NCBI RefSeq assembly: GCF_014635885.1 | Contig: NZ_BMDR01000003.1 | Span: forward strand, 372,001 to 436,000 | Source: Acinetobacter vivianii | GTDB taxonomy: Bacteria > Pseudomonadota > Gammaproteobacteria > Pseudomonadales > Moraxellaceae | DNA length: 64,000 nt | Direction of reading: 5' to 3' | In this document: positions 1 to 9,591 of the stretch, one piece after another | Layout: each line of letters starts with the position of its first letter | How positions within the stretch are numbered: the stretch's first letter is position 1 | The notes under the pieces: model-generated | Told to the model about the DNA's origin: nothing | Databases searched by the model: none | Seen by the model: only the letters and a program-made list of their open reading frames with translations | Translations under genes and position numbers: made by a program

Positions 1-773
1 AGGCTTTGTTGAGCTTCAACGCGATCACCGACATTGACCAAAATTTCTGAAACAAGTGCTTTTTCTACACCTAGATCTGGTACTTCAATTTCAACATTAC
101 CTGTTGAGGTATTGCTTGCAGCTGGTGCTTCAGTCGTTGCGACTGGCGCTTCTGTTTGAGCAGGGGCTGCTTGCGGTTCAGATGACGTTGCAGCGCTCGT
201 AGTCTTGACCTGAATCAATACCACGCCTTCTTTGATGCTATCGCCTTCTTTAATCTGGATCGCTTCCACAATCCCCGCAACCGAGCTTGGTACTTCTACA
301 GTCGCCTTGTCCGATTCAACCACAACAATACTTTGTTCAGGTTCAATCTGATCACCAACTTTGACCAATACTTCTGCAACCAACGCTTTTTCTACACCAA
401 TATCTGGAACTTTTACATCCACAACTTGGCTTGCTGTCGCTGTTGGAGCGGCAGCTGGTTGTACTTTTGTTTCAGCTTCGACAGGTTTCGCTTCTGCTTT
501 TGGTGCTTCCGCTTTCGGTGCTTCGTTCGCAGGGGCTTCAGCAGCAGACTCCGACTCTAGTTCGATCAATGCAACGCCTTCAGTGACTTCATCACCCTGT
601 TTAACCAGAATACTTTTTACGATACCTGCCGCAGTGCTTGGTACTTCTACCGTTGCCTTATCTGACTCTAAAACCAGAAGGCTATCGTCAACTGCAACAT
701 GGTCGCCTACTTTGACCAAGATTTCTGCAACGAGCGCTTTATCTACGCCAATATCAGGTGCTTGGATTTGCAT
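1..773 (-). CDS. aceF: Pyruvate dehydrogenase E2, dihydrolipoamide acetyltransferase (3'-truncated by window edge)
   Basis: E2 core subunit of the pyruvate dehydrogenase complex, which carries acetyl groups on lipoyl-lysine and transfers them to CoA. The 257 visible codons hold two complete lipoyl domains (about residues 1-75 and 117-190), each with the lipoylation motif ESDKATVEVP, and the start of a third at about residue 224. The domains are joined by Ala/Pro/Glu-rich swinging linkers. The catalytic domain lies outside the window. The ATG at 771-773 starts only 2 nt after the aceE stop, so the two genes are one transcription unit. Identification is firm; the total number of lipoyl domains (at least three begin here) cannot be read. 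Confidence 0.95.
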   Translation of the reverse strand, partial: MQIQAPDIGVDKALVAEILVKVGDHVAVDDSLLVLESDKATVEVPSTAAGIVKSILVKQGDEVTEGVALIELESESAAEAPANEAPKAEAPKAEAKPVEAETKVQPAAAPTATASQVVDVKVPDIGVEKALVAEVLVKVGDQIEPEQSIVVVESDKATVEVPSSVAGIVEAIQIKEGDSIKEGVVLIQVKTTSAATSSEPQAAPAQTEAPVATTEAPAASNTSTGNVEIEVPDLGVEKALVSEILVNVGDRVEAQQS

Positions 774-775
774 GA

Positions 776-3493
776 TTATTTCCCCTCACCTGTTTGTGTT
801 TCATTGTATTCAGCAACGGCCTGAACTTCTGGATGCGCTTGTGGCGCCCATGCAACTGGACGATCCGTATCTAACTCAAAGTTAGAAATCGCATCTTTGA
901 CTAAACGTGCATCTACTTCACCTTCGTCAGCGAGTTTTTTCAAAGTCGCAACAACGATATGCGCAGCATCAACACCAAAGAAACTACGTAAGTTTGCACG
1001 TGTATCTGAACGACCGTAACCATCTGTACCTAATGCAACAAATGGACGACCATCTGGAAGATATGCACGGATTTGTTCGCTATACGCACGCATATGGTCT
1101 GTTGCTGAAACAACGATACCTTCTGTACCACGTAACTGTTTAGATACCCAAGACTCTTTCACTTCTTCAGTCAGTGGGTGTAAACGGTTGTATTCTTCAC
1201 ATGCCATACCGTCACGTGACAACTCATTGAAGCTTGTTACGCTCCAAACGTTTGAGTGGATCTGGTATTCATCACGTAAGATTTTCGCAGCTTTGATCAC
1301 TTCACGCAGAATGACGCCTGAGCCAAGTAATTGAACCGTTGCTTTTTCATCTTTTTCAAACAAGTACATACCACGTTTAATGCCTTCCTCAGCGCCTTCT
1401 GGCATTGCAGGATGCTCGTAGTTTTCGTTCATTACGGTTAAGTAGTAGAACACACGCTCTTGGTTCACATACATACGTTGTAAACCGTCATGTACGATCA
1501 CAGCCAATTCATAACCAAAACATGGATCATAAGATACGCAGTTTGGAATCGTGTTCGCCAAGATATGTGAATGACCATCTTGGTGCTGTAAACCTTCACC
1601 GTTCAATGTGGTACGGCCAGCTGTTGCACCCAACAAGAAACCTTGTGCTTGTGCATCGCCCGCAGCCCATGCAATGTCGCCAATACGTTGGAAACCGAAC
1701 ATTGAGTAGTACATGTACATTGGAATCATTGGCAAGTTATTGGTTGAATAACTGGTTGCCAACGCAGCCCAAGCGCTCATCGCACCCGCTTCGTTAATCC
1801 CTTCTTGCAACATGTGACCATCACTTGCTTCACGGTAATGCATTAACTGTTCTTGGTCTTCTGGGGTATATTTTTGACCGTGAGCAGCATAAATACCCAG
1901 CTGACGGAACATCCCCTCCAGACCAAATGTACGTGCTTCATCTGGAACGATTGGAACTACGCGGTCTTTAATTGCTTTTTCTTTCAGTAAAGCAGCAATT
2001 AAACGTACCATCAGCATCGTCGTCGATTGCTCTTTACCACCAGAACCATTTAATACAGCATCAAATACTGATAATTCAGGAATTGCTAAAGTTTCACTCT
2101 CTTTACGACGTGCAGGTAGGTAACCACCTAATGCCTCACGACGCGCCTTCATGTACTTCATTTCTGGAGAGTTTTCACTTGGGCGATAGAATGGAAGCTC
2201 TTCTAACTTATCGTCTGTAAATGGCAAGTTGAAACGGTCACGTACATATTTCAAAGAGTCGATCTGCATTTTTTTGATTTGGTGAGTTTTGTTCACCGCT
2301 TCAATTTCTTCAGATAAACCATAACCTTTAACCGTTTTCGCAAGAATAACGGTTGGTTGACCTTTGGCTTTCATTGCTTCTGCATAGGCAGCAAAAACTT
2401 TGTACGGGTCATGACCACCACGGTTAAGATTGTCGATATCTTCATCGCTTAAATCTTTTACAAGTTCCGCAGCTTCTGGGTACTTGCCAAAGAATTTCTC
2501 ACGTGTATATGCACCGCCTTTCACTTGATAGCGTTGGTACTCACCATCAACTGTTTCATCCATAACCGCTTTTAAAGCGCCTGAGCTGTCTTTTGCAAGA
2601 AGTGGATCCCAATGACGGCCCCACACGACTTTAATGACACGCCAGCCCGCACCACGGAATAAAGATTCTAATTCTTGAATAATTTTACCGTTACCACGTA
2701 CAGGACCATCTAGGCGCTGTAAGTTACAGTTCACGACCCAAATCAGGTTATCAAGCTTTTCACGACCAGCAAGTGAAATTGCACCTGTACTTTCTGGCTC
2801 ATCCATCTCACCATCGCCCAGATAAGCCCAGACTTTACGATCTTCTTCTTTGATCAAGCCACGATTCATCAAATATTTTTGAATGTGTGCCTGATAAATC
2901 GACATGATTGGACCTAGACCCATCGATACGGTAGGGAACTGCCAATAGTCTGGCATTAAATATGGATGTGGATAGCTTGGTAAACCGTTACCGCCAACTT
3001 CACGACGGAAATTACTTAACTGTTCTTCGTTTAAACGACCTTCAAGGAAAGAGCGTGCATAAATACCAGGCGCACAGTGACCTTGGTAATAAATCATGTC
3101 GCCGCCAAAGTTATCGCTGTTTGCGCGGAAGAAATGGTTAAAACCAACGTCATACAATGTTGCAGATGATGCGAAACTTGCAAGGTGACCACCGAGGTCA
3201 TCGCCCGTTTTATTCGCACGTAATACCATTGCCAAAGCATTCCAGCGAATCAATGCGCGGATACGGCGTTCCATATCCTGATCGCCAGGCATCGCTGGTT
3301 GCTCTTCAACTGAAATGGTGTTGAGGTAAGGTGTATTTAAGCGCTGGATTGGCACATGTTTCGCAATAGCCCGTTGATAGAGTTTTTCTAGTAAGAAAGC
3401 AGCTCGTTCCGTGCCCATGTGTTGTAATACAGAATCAAATGCTTCTTGCCATTCTTGGGTTTCTTGCGCGTCAGAGTCGCCATAAAACGCCAT
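776..3493 (-). CDS. aceE: Pyruvate dehydrogenase E1 component, homodimeric type
   Basis: Thiamine-diphosphate-dependent E1 that decarboxylates pyruvate and acetylates the E2 lipoyl groups. The product is 905 aa, close to the roughly 890 aa usual for the proteobacterial homodimeric family. The ThDP-binding GDGEMDEPES stretch, the early YYQGHCAPGIYARS segment and the HQDGHSH segment are all present. I start at the ATG at 3491-3493 (MAFYGDSD...) because an AAGGTG Shine-Dalgarno lies 6 nt upstream; a frame extension to 3541 has no support. It precedes aceF by 2 nt. No pdhR-like regulator or lpd gene is adjacent inside the window. Confidence 0.97.
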   Translation of the reverse strand: MAFYGDSDAQETQEWQEAFDSVLQHMGTERAAFLLEKLYQRAIAKHVPIQRLNTPYLNTISVEEQPAMPGDQDMERRIRALIRWNALAMVLRANKTGDDLGGHLASFASSATLYDVGFNHFFRANSDNFGGDMIYYQGHCAPGIYARSFLEGRLNEEQLSNFRREVGGNGLPSYPHPYLMPDYWQFPTVSMGLGPIMSIYQAHIQKYLMNRGLIKEEDRKVWAYLGDGEMDEPESTGAISLAGREKLDNLIWVVNCNLQRLDGPVRGNGKIIQELESLFRGAGWRVIKVVWGRHWDPLLAKDSSGALKAVMDETVDGEYQRYQVKGGAYTREKFFGKYPEAAELVKDLSDEDIDNLNRGGHDPYKVFAAYAEAMKAKGQPTVILAKTVKGYGLSEEIEAVNKTHQIKKMQIDSLKYVRDRFNLPFTDDKLEELPFYRPSENSPEMKYMKARREALGGYLPARRKESETLAIPELSVFDAVLNGSGGKEQSTTMLMVRLIAALLKEKAIKDRVVPIVPDEARTFGLEGMFRQLGIYAAHGQKYTPEDQEQLMHYREASDGHMLQEGINEAGAMSAWAALATSYSTNNLPMIPMYMYYSMFGFQRIGDIAWAAGDAQAQGFLLGATAGRTTLNGEGLQHQDGHSHILANTIPNCVSYDPCFGYELAVIVHDGLQRMYVNQERVFYYLTVMNENYEHPAMPEGAEEGIKRGMYLFEKDEKATVQLLGSGVILREVIKAAKILRDEYQIHSNVWSVTSFNELSRDGMACEEYNRLHPLTEEVKESWVSKQLRGTEGIVVSATDHMRAYSEQIRAYLPDGRPFVALGTDGYGRSDTRANLRSFFGVDAAHIVVATLKKLADEGEVDARLVKDAISNFELDTDRPVAWAPQAHPEVQAVAEYNETQTGEGK

Positions 3494-3635
3494 ACAATTC
3501 ACCTTTTCCCTTAAGTTATTTGTCGACCCTATTTTTATCATGTTTTGCTTTATAAGGGGTATGGCCTTGGCTGAATGGAAAACGCCTTATTATTTTCTGA
3601 CAAAATAGTCATTGACCGAATTGAAACAAAACACA

Positions 3636-3664
3636 TAAAAAATCGCCAATAAAGGCGATTTTTC
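3636..3664 (-). terminator. Intrinsic terminator of the M23 peptidase gene
   Basis: The stem AAATCGCC/GGCGATTT with a short AT-rich loop is followed on the minus strand by a T run. It lies about 35 nt past the stop of the M23 gene and upstream of aceE, so it separates the two minus-strand units. The aceE promoter should lie between it and 3494. Confidence 0.8.
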
Positions 3665-3697
3665 TGAATATTTATATACAACTGTTAACAAATTACA

Positions 3698-4441
3698 TTA
3701 AGGCAACATTGCGAGGTAAGTTGATGGGTTTTTACGTTGACCATCTTTCACAACTTCAAAATGTAAATGTGGGCCAGTACAACGACCTGTACAACCAACA
3801 TTGGCAATATGCTCGCCTGCGCTTACACGGTCACCAGCATTCACGATTAAGCGTGAGGCATGTGCATAGCGAGTGATATAACCATTGCCATGATCAATTT
3901 CAACATATTGACCATAACCTGTACCCCAGCCTGATTTAGTCACGACGCCAGGGCCTGTTGAATAAATCGGTGTACCTGATGGTGCAGCAAGATCAAGACC
4001 AGAGTGATGGCGTGTTGAACCGAGCAGAGTACGGTTGCCCCAAGAAGAACTCACACGTCCTTCTTGTAAAGGATGGCTTACCAACCAAGAATAACCCGTG
4101 TTGGCAGAAAATGAAGGCGCATTATCCTGAGATGAAATCGCTGAACGACCGTATTTTTTCTCGATCGTCGCATTATTCAATTCAATGGTTTTTTCACGTA
4201 ATTTAACCGATACATTCGAAACGGCTGGCAAATCCATATCAGCAGAATGAGTATAAGAACCTTGAGCCAAGGTTTTTGATAATTGCTCTAAACGGTCATC
4301 ACCTGTTGACTGACCAATGTTCTGGTAGTCTGCAAAAGCAACCGAAGCAGCTGAAGCAGCCAATGAAAATGCGAGTAAAATACGACGCGTATGATGCATA
4401 AAAAACCTCTTGAAACCGTCCTTCAAACGTTCCTTTATCAT
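3698..4441 (-). CDS. Exported M23 family metallopeptidase (LytM/NlpD-type)
   Basis: Probable peptidoglycan endopeptidase or LytM-domain protein of the periplasm, 247 aa. A signal peptide (basic start, then ILLAFSLAASAASVAFA) is followed by a 100-residue variable region and a C-terminal peptidase M23 domain. The zinc ligands are visible as HHSGLD (HxxxD) and GPHLHFE (HxH), so the domain looks catalytically competent. Two starts are possible: the ATG at 4441 with AAGGA close upstream, or the ATG at 4399 (MHHTRR...) with AGAGG 6 nt upstream; the signal peptide is intact with either. It diverges from dciA, as lpxC-neighbouring M23 genes often do in this group. The exact substrate cannot be told. 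Confidence 0.88.
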   Translation of the reverse strand: MIKERLKDGFKRFFMHHTRRILLAFSLAASAASVAFADYQNIGQSTGDDRLEQLSKTLAQGSYTHSADMDLPAVSNVSVKLREKTIELNNATIEKKYGRSAISSQDNAPSFSANTGYSWLVSHPLQEGRVSSSWGNRTLLGSTRHHSGLDLAAPSGTPIYSTGPGVVTKSGWGTGYGQYVEIDHGNGYITRYAHASRLIVNAGDRVSAGEHIANVGCTGRCTGPHLHFEVVKDGQRKNPSTYLAMLP

Positions 4442-4504
4442 CTCTTCCTTGATAACAGCTGAACCAAACGCTTAAGATGGACACATTACCTCCGAGGAAG
4501 TTCT

Positions 4505-4945
4505 ATGTCTGAGCCTAACAACGTTTTCCAACAGAAAGGACAACACATAAAAACTGGAAACTTAACGTTTCTGACAACGCAAGTTACGCAATGGAAACAA
4601 CTTACGAAAATTATTCAACCGTTATTGCCCCAACCAGAGCAATGGCAAGTTGTTTGTTATCAACATGGCGTTTTGATCATAACTGGTGAAAATCAGGCCA
4701 TGATTAGTCAACTCAGCTATTTACAAAGCAACTATGTTGCGCAGTTAGCTCAGCTCGAAGGACTCAAGGAATTACGAAAAATCCAAGTTCGCTTAAGAAA
4801 CAAAAAGGCTGTCTCTCGTGAACCCTCTCCCCCAACAAAAGCACTTACATCAGAGACCCAAGAGCAATTGCGTAGCGCCGCTGAATATGTGAGCGACCCT
4901 AAGCTTAGCCAAGCTCTACTACGTTTGGCAAGCAATAAAAAGTAA
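4505..4945 (+). CDS. dciA: DciA family protein (DUF721), predicted DnaB helicase loader/operator
   Basis: 146 aa with the small alpha-beta N-terminal DUF721/DciA fold (about residues 15-100, containing the pattern WQVVCYQHGVLIIT) and a charged C-terminal tail. DciA proteins interact with the replicative helicase DnaB in bacteria that lack dnaC/dnaI loaders. A GAGG Shine-Dalgarno lies 7 nt before the ATG. The gene is convergent with lpxC and divergent from the M23 gene; this is the slot where enterobacteria carry secM. Family assignment is from sequence pattern and position; the helicase role is established knowledge for the family. Confidence 0.82.
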   Translation: MSEPNNVFQQKGQHIKTGNLTFLTTQVTQWKQLTKIIQPLLPQPEQWQVVCYQHGVLIITGENQAMISQLSYLQSNYVAQLAQLEGLKELRKIQVRLRNKKAVSREPSPPTKALTSETQEQLRSAAEYVSDPKLSQALLRLASNKK

Positions 4946-5018
4946 ACTTCATACATTAAGTATCGAAATACATAATTATATTTTGTGACAAAATTCTCAT
5001 TTTCATTTGTTATAATAT

Positions 5019-5033
5019 AACATAGCCAATAAA
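5019..5033. repeat. 15-bp palindrome in the dciA-lpxC convergent gap
   Basis: TGTTATA-A-TATAACA is a perfect dyad in the 98-bp gap between the ends of dciA and lpxC. It is AT-only apart from the ends and has no T tail; its function, if any, is unclear. Confidence 0.35.
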
Positions 5034-5043
5034 AGACAAGGAC

Positions 5044-5946
5044 TTATGTCACACTAACATAAGGAATCGGACAATCATTCTCGTTATTAAATGTTACAAT
5101 TTCATAGCTGCTTGGATCATTTTGAACATTGCGTAATAACTGATTATTCAAAGCATGCCCCGATTTATAGCCATCAAACTTGGCAATAATCTGATGTCCA
5201 AGTAAATATAAATCACCTACGGCATCTAAAATCTTGTGTCGGACAAACTCGTCGGCGAAACGCAATCCTTCCTCATTGACCACACCCGTATCATCTACAC
5301 CAATGGCATTATCCAGACTTGCACCCAAGGCCAGATTATTGGCTTTGAGATAATCCAGATCTTTCATGAAACCAAACGTTCGCGCTTCACTTACTTCATA
5401 CACAAAGACTTCTGTCGAAAAATCAATGGTTGCTGACTGGTATTCTTTGGCAAAGGCTGGATGATCAAAATCGATGGTGAAGTTGAGCTGAAAACCTGAA
5501 TGTGGCGTGAAAATCGCTTTTTTATCATCAATCAAAGCTTCAACTGGCTTTAAAATGCGGATGAACTTCTTTGGTGCATCCTGCTCTGCCAGCTCACCTT
5601 GCATGAGAAGATAGATAAACGGGCCTGCACTACCATCCATAATCGGAACTTCTGAAGCAGACACTTCGACAATCAGATTGTCGATTCCCAATCCGGCAAT
5701 CGCACTCATGACATGTTCAATGGTGCCCACTTTAATGTCGTCACGCACCAGATTCGAACACATAAATGCTTCTTGGATCAGCAAGGCATTGGCTGGGATA
5801 TCCACTGGGGGATTTAAGTCGATACGGCGAAAGACAATACCTCCATCAATATGGTGTGGAACAAAATTGATCAGCACCTTTTGACCACTGTGCAAACCAA
5901 TCCCGCTCGCTTTCACCACACGCTTGAGAGTACGTTGTTTCAACAT
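5044..5946 (-). CDS. lpxC: UDP-3-O-acyl-N-acetylglucosamine deacetylase
   Basis: Zn-dependent deacetylase for the committed step of lipid A synthesis, cytoplasmic, 300 aa (family length about 305). It starts [11 protein letters not shown] with the IGLHSG motif at about residues 16-21 and contains EHVMSA (a zinc His) and RTFGFM. The C-terminal half has the catalytic [14 protein letters not shown] segment with zinc-binding His and Asp and the later GHQ. It lies immediately after ftsZ as in many gammaproteobacteria. The reading frame is intact. In Acinetobacter, loss of LpxC is a known route to lipid A loss and colistin resistance; nothing here suggests inactivation. Confidence 0.97.
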   Translation of the reverse strand: MLKQRTLKRVVKASGIGLHSGQKVLINFVPHHIDGGIVFRRIDLNPPVDIPANALLIQEAFMCSNLVRDDIKVGTIEHVMSAIAGLGIDNLIVEVSASEVPIMDGSAGPFIYLLMQGELAEQDAPKKFIRILKPVEALIDDKKAIFTPHSGFQLNFTIDFDHPAFAKEYQSATIDFSTEVFVYEVSEARTFGFMKDLDYLKANNLALGASLDNAIGVDDTGVVNEEGLRFADEFVRHKILDAVGDLYLLGHQIIAKFDGYKSGHALNNQLLRNVQNDPSSYEIVTFNNENDCPIPYVSVT

Positions 5947-6009
5947 GCCATACCAACTTCATTTGCAAAAACCGATATAACTTAGCATATTTTGCCATTT
6001 TAAAAAAAT

Positions 6010-6040
6010 AAAAAAGGGGGCAATTAATTGCCTCCTTTCT
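6010..6040 (-). terminator. Intrinsic terminator after ftsZ
   Basis: The stem GGAGGCAATT/AATTGCCCCC, read on the minus strand with one mismatch, is followed by a T-rich run ending in TTTTTTATTTTTT. It sits between ftsZ and lpxC, implying that lpxC has at least partly independent expression. Confidence 0.8.
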
Positions 6041-6057
6041 CTAAATAACTGATTTTA

Positions 6058-7239
6058 TTATTTACGTTGCTGATTTTTCAGATAGTCTTGGATGCTCATT
6101 GGCGATGAACGTGGCGTAGAACTTGCTGTAGCACTCGCTGGAGCGTCTACATTTGCACGTTTACTAATCGCTGGAACGTCATCTTCATCAACAGGTTGTT
6201 GTGCCGCTTGAGAAGCGCTGACATGCGAAGCTGCAGTACGTCGTTTCTGATCAACTTCACTTGCATTACGCGTTAAACCAGTCGCTATAACCGTAACACG
6301 AAGTTCATCACGCGCATCTGGATCGAATACCGTACCGTAGAAAATTTCACCTTCATCAAGGTCAACAATCTGGTTCACCACATCTGTAATGATCTCGGTT
6401 TCACGTAAGGTAATATCATCGCCACCAGTGATGTTAATCAACACACCTTTCGCATTGATAATATTCACATTATCAAGCAATGGGCTACGGATCGCCTGCT
6501 CAGCTGCCTGACGGGCACGATCTTCACCACGGCCTAAACCAGCACCCATCATTGCATAACCACGTGTACTCATCGCTGTTTTCAAGTCAGCGAAGTCGAG
6601 GTTAATGTGACCACGATTGACCACAAGGTCAAAAATACTGCGAACTGCGTTCAACAATACATCATCTGCCTTTTTATAGGCATCTTTCATTGAGATATCG
6701 CCATATACGCTGAGTAAGCGCTGGTTCGGAATAATAATCAATGAATCAACATGTGCTTCTAAGGCATCAATACCTTTTTCAGCAGACTTTTGACGGCGAC
6801 GGCCTTCAAAGTTGAATGGGGTTGTCACCACACCAACAGTCAGGATACCCATTTCTTTTGCAACTTCAGCAACAACTGGTGCAGCACCTGTACCCGTACC
6901 ACCACCCATACCAGCGGTTACGAAGACCATATCAGTCCCTTCAAGGTGCTGACGGATCACATCACGGCTTTCTTCGGCTGCGATTTGACCCACTTCTGGA
7001 TTCGCACCAGCGCCTAAACCACGCGTACTTTGTTCACCCAATTGAATTTTGAATGGCGCGTTCATGCTGTCCAGTGCTTGTTTATCTGTATTTGCACAAA
7101 CGAACTTTACACCTTGAATATCTGACTGTGCCATGTGTTGAACGGCATTACCGCCACCACCACCCACACCAAATACTGTGAAACGGGCTTGACCGTTGCC
7201 ATTGTCTAGTTCATCTTCTATAAATTCAAATGAGGCCAT
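6058..7239 (-). CDS. ftsZ: Cell division GTPase FtsZ
   Basis: Tubulin-like GTPase that forms the cytokinetic Z ring, 393 aa. The nucleotide-binding [10 protein letters not shown] (about residues 24-33) and tubulin signature [11 protein letters not shown] are intact, as is the T7-loop region NLDFADLK. A variable Ala/Ser/Pro-rich linker from about residue 320 leads to the C-terminal peptide [12 protein letters not shown]. The gene follows ftsA after a 164-bp gap that could hold an extra promoter. Identification is certain. Confidence 0.98.
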   Translation of the reverse strand: MASFEFIEDELDNGNGQARFTVFGVGGGGGNAVQHMAQSDIQGVKFVCANTDKQALDSMNAPFKIQLGEQSTRGLGAGANPEVGQIAAEESRDVIRQHLEGTDMVFVTAGMGGGTGTGAAPVVAEVAKEMGILTVGVVTTPFNFEGRRRQKSAEKGIDALEAHVDSLIIIPNQRLLSVYGDISMKDAYKKADDVLLNAVRSIFDLVVNRGHINLDFADLKTAMSTRGYAMMGAGLGRGEDRARQAAEQAIRSPLLDNVNIINAKGVLINITGGDDITLRETEIITDVVNQIVDLDEGEIFYGTVFDPDARDELRVTVIATGLTRNASEVDQKRRTAASHVSASQAAQQPVDEDDVPAISKRANVDAPASATASSTPRSSPMSIQDYLKNQQRK

Positions 7240-7403
7240 GACCTTTAGATTTCCTAATATTAATGGCAGTTACTTCAGCCCGTTACTGCCCTGATTTTTA
7301 AACAACTGATGTTTAGGATGCTGTTCAATAATCACCAGATTGTCAAGTACAGTGGGTGATTTAGAACAACTTCCTAACAAATTTTCCCAAAAATAACTAC
7401 AAC

Positions 7404-8666
7404 TTAAAAGATGGCCTTTAATTTGCTATTTAATGCATTCCAACCATTGGCAACCCGATCAACAAAACTACGATCGCTGGCCTCTTCTGGTTCTTCAACC
7501 GTATCTTGCAAATCACTCTGGCTAAACATCAACAGACCTGCCGCAGTAGCGTACATTGAACGACGCAATGCTGGTAAGTGCTGATCATCCGCATACACTT
7601 GCAATGGAGGATTGCCCAGATGCGCAGATACGCCTAAAGTACGACGCGCCAAATTCACCATACCTTCAATTTGACACGCATCGCCAGTCAGTACCACACC
7701 ATGATATAAACCATGAATCGCGCCACTATGCTCCAGTTCTTCACGAATTAAGCTAAAGATTTCTTCATAACGCGCAATGATGATTTCTGCAAGTTCAATA
7801 CGACTGATGGTTTGTGTGCCATCAATGCCTTGCACCTGAATCATATGATCTGGTTTTACTACACTAAGATCGACGCAGCCATGTAAAATCTTGATGCGTT
7901 CAGCTTCTTCAGTCGTGGTTTGTAAAACAGCTGCAATATCACGAGTGACATTCTCACCACCACGTGGCAAGGTACGTGCTAAAGCCAATCGACCATCCAG
8001 ATACACTGCAATATTGGTAATGCCTGCACCGATATCAACCAGACATACACCATATTCTTTTTCGTCTTTTAGCAAACTTGCTTCAGCCGTTGCCAAGCAA
8101 GACACCACCATTTTCTCCACCCCGATATTCGCCCCTTTCATGGCACGATCAAGGTTTTGCATGGTGCTAATTGGCATCATCATCAACTGATAATGACCTG
8201 TCATGCTATGTGCAGACATATTCACAGGATTTTGCACCCATTCAGCCGAATCACCCAGCTCAAAGCCCAATGGAACAGCACTGGCAAGATAATAATCAGG
8301 TGATAAATGGCTGGCTTTGGCCAACTCTAATGCGCGCACCACTTCATTTGTCGTAATAATATGATCGTGGTTGGCTACAGGGGTACGACCTGATGCATAA
8401 AAACTTTGTAATTCAGTACTCGGGATAGACACCCATGCGCTATGAATACGGCACTCTGCCATATCCTCTGCTTCGGATACTGCATTTTTAATCGCAGCAA
8501 TGACCTTGTCCAAGCTGACAATCTTGCCTTTAACCATGCCTCGGTTGCGAGCAGTTGCCATGCCAATGACCTGTATCTTATCCGGTGCATGGACCTTACC
8601 AATCAAAACTGAGACTTTATGAGTCCCAATATCAATCGCAACAACTGAGGGAACAGCTTCACTCAT
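7404..8666 (-). CDS. ftsA: Cell division protein FtsA
   Basis: Actin-like ATPase that tethers FtsZ to the membrane, 420 aa. The phosphate-1 motif VVAIDIGTHKVSVLIGK is at residues 8-24, the SHI-type 1C domain follows, and the phosphate-2 motif VCLVDIGAGITNIAVY is at about residue 205. The protein ends in the short amphipathic membrane-targeting helix VANGWNALNSKLKAIF. It lies between ftsQ (61 bp upstream) and ftsZ, the standard dcw order. Confidence 0.98.
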   Translation of the reverse strand: MSEAVPSVVAIDIGTHKVSVLIGKVHAPDKIQVIGMATARNRGMVKGKIVSLDKVIAAIKNAVSEAEDMAECRIHSAWVSIPSTELQSFYASGRTPVANHDHIITTNEVVRALELAKASHLSPDYYLASAVPLGFELGDSAEWVQNPVNMSAHSMTGHYQLMMMPISTMQNLDRAMKGANIGVEKMVVSCLATAEASLLKDEKEYGVCLVDIGAGITNIAVYLDGRLALARTLPRGGENVTRDIAAVLQTTTEEAERIKILHGCVDLSVVKPDHMIQVQGIDGTQTISRIELAEIIIARYEEIFSLIREELEHSGAIHGLYHGVVLTGDACQIEGMVNLARRTLGVSAHLGNPPLQVYADDQHLPALRRSMYATAAGLLMFSQSDLQDTVEEPEEASDRSFVDRVANGWNALNSKLKAIF

Positions 8667-8727
8667 TACTTCAATACCATATCTTTAGTGTTGTTTAGGA
8701 CCACTGCCCTTTATTTTAAGCCACGTA

Positions 8728-9585
8728 TTATGGCTTTGCCTGAATTGCCCCTGCAAGGCTTGTGTCATCAATCGTTACAACTAACTGACCGTTGACAATC
8801 TTTGGCGGAGCTGCATTTTTCCATTGAATGGCCAAACCATTCCGGTAACGCAGGTCAATTGCCGTGATTTTCGACCATACAGGTTTTAGATCTGTTTGTG
8901 CCAAATGGCTTAAGCGCTGGAGCTTGTTCATGGTTTGATCCTGATCCACGATAATTCGCAAACCTGAATCAAACTGCATAAACCAGGTCATACGCTCAGT
9001 TAAATACAGTTCTTTTAATCTTAAATTCGCTGGATGAAATAATTGGTTAATTTCATTATAGCGACGCATCATCATTTTGGATTGGCTGGCTGGCCCATGT
9101 AACAGTGGCAAATTTGGATGTGCTTGAGGAAGAGCCTCACTAAACACTTCACCATTATCACTAAGCAAACGCCCTGTTCCCCAACGTGCAATCGCATGAC
9201 GCGGCATCACCCGCACCCGAATTGCATTTGGCCAAGCCCGTGATACCACTACACGATCAACCCAAGATACTTTTAACGCCTGATCCCGAATCTGCTCTAA
9301 ATCCGAAGTGAAATAATTATCTTTAATGACAGGATTTAGGTATTTAACTAATTGCTGATTTTCAACTTCAGAATTGGTTCCCACCACCTGCAACTCTGCA
9401 ACTTTGGCATCCGTCATGACTTTATATAAGCCAAACAGACCTAATGCCAGTACAGCGAATGCAATAACAAGTAATGCCCAGCCCCCCGCATTCACCATCT
9501 TTTGTTTAGGCGTAGGCGGTTTCTCGTGAATCGAGCTAATGGCTGGTCGCGTTTTGCGACGCATAGATGCAGGAAGTTGAGCCAT
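8728..9585 (-). CDS. ftsQ: Cell division protein FtsQ
   Basis: Bitopic divisome protein that links FtsB/FtsL to the early ring, 285 aa. A basic cytoplasmic N-terminus is followed by one membrane segment (WALLVIAFAVLALGLFGLY, about residues 36-54). A periplasmic POTRA domain begins at VAELQVVGTN, and the beta domain with LYLTERMTWF and a DLRYRNGLAIQW segment comes next; the latter is typical of FtsQ C-termini. The start is 6 bp downstream of the ddl stop, indicating translational linkage. Confidence 0.96.
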   Translation of the reverse strand: MAQLPASMRRKTRPAISSIHEKPPTPKQKMVNAGGWALLVIAFAVLALGLFGLYKVMTDAKVAELQVVGTNSEVENQQLVKYLNPVIKDNYFTSDLEQIRDQALKVSWVDRVVVSRAWPNAIRVRVMPRHAIARWGTGRLLSDNGEVFSEALPQAHPNLPLLHGPASQSKMMMRRYNEINQLFHPANLRLKELYLTERMTWFMQFDSGLRIIVDQDQTMNKLQRLSHLAQTDLKPVWSKITAIDLRYRNGLAIQWKNAAPPKIVNGQLVVTIDDTSLAGAIQAKP

Positions 9586-9591
9586 AAATAA

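Noticed and set aside
361..885. 174-codon plus-strand frame over the start of aceF and the end of aceE
   Set aside because: It is antisense to two certain genes and its Ala/Ser/Thr-rich composition comes from the complementary lipoyl linkers.
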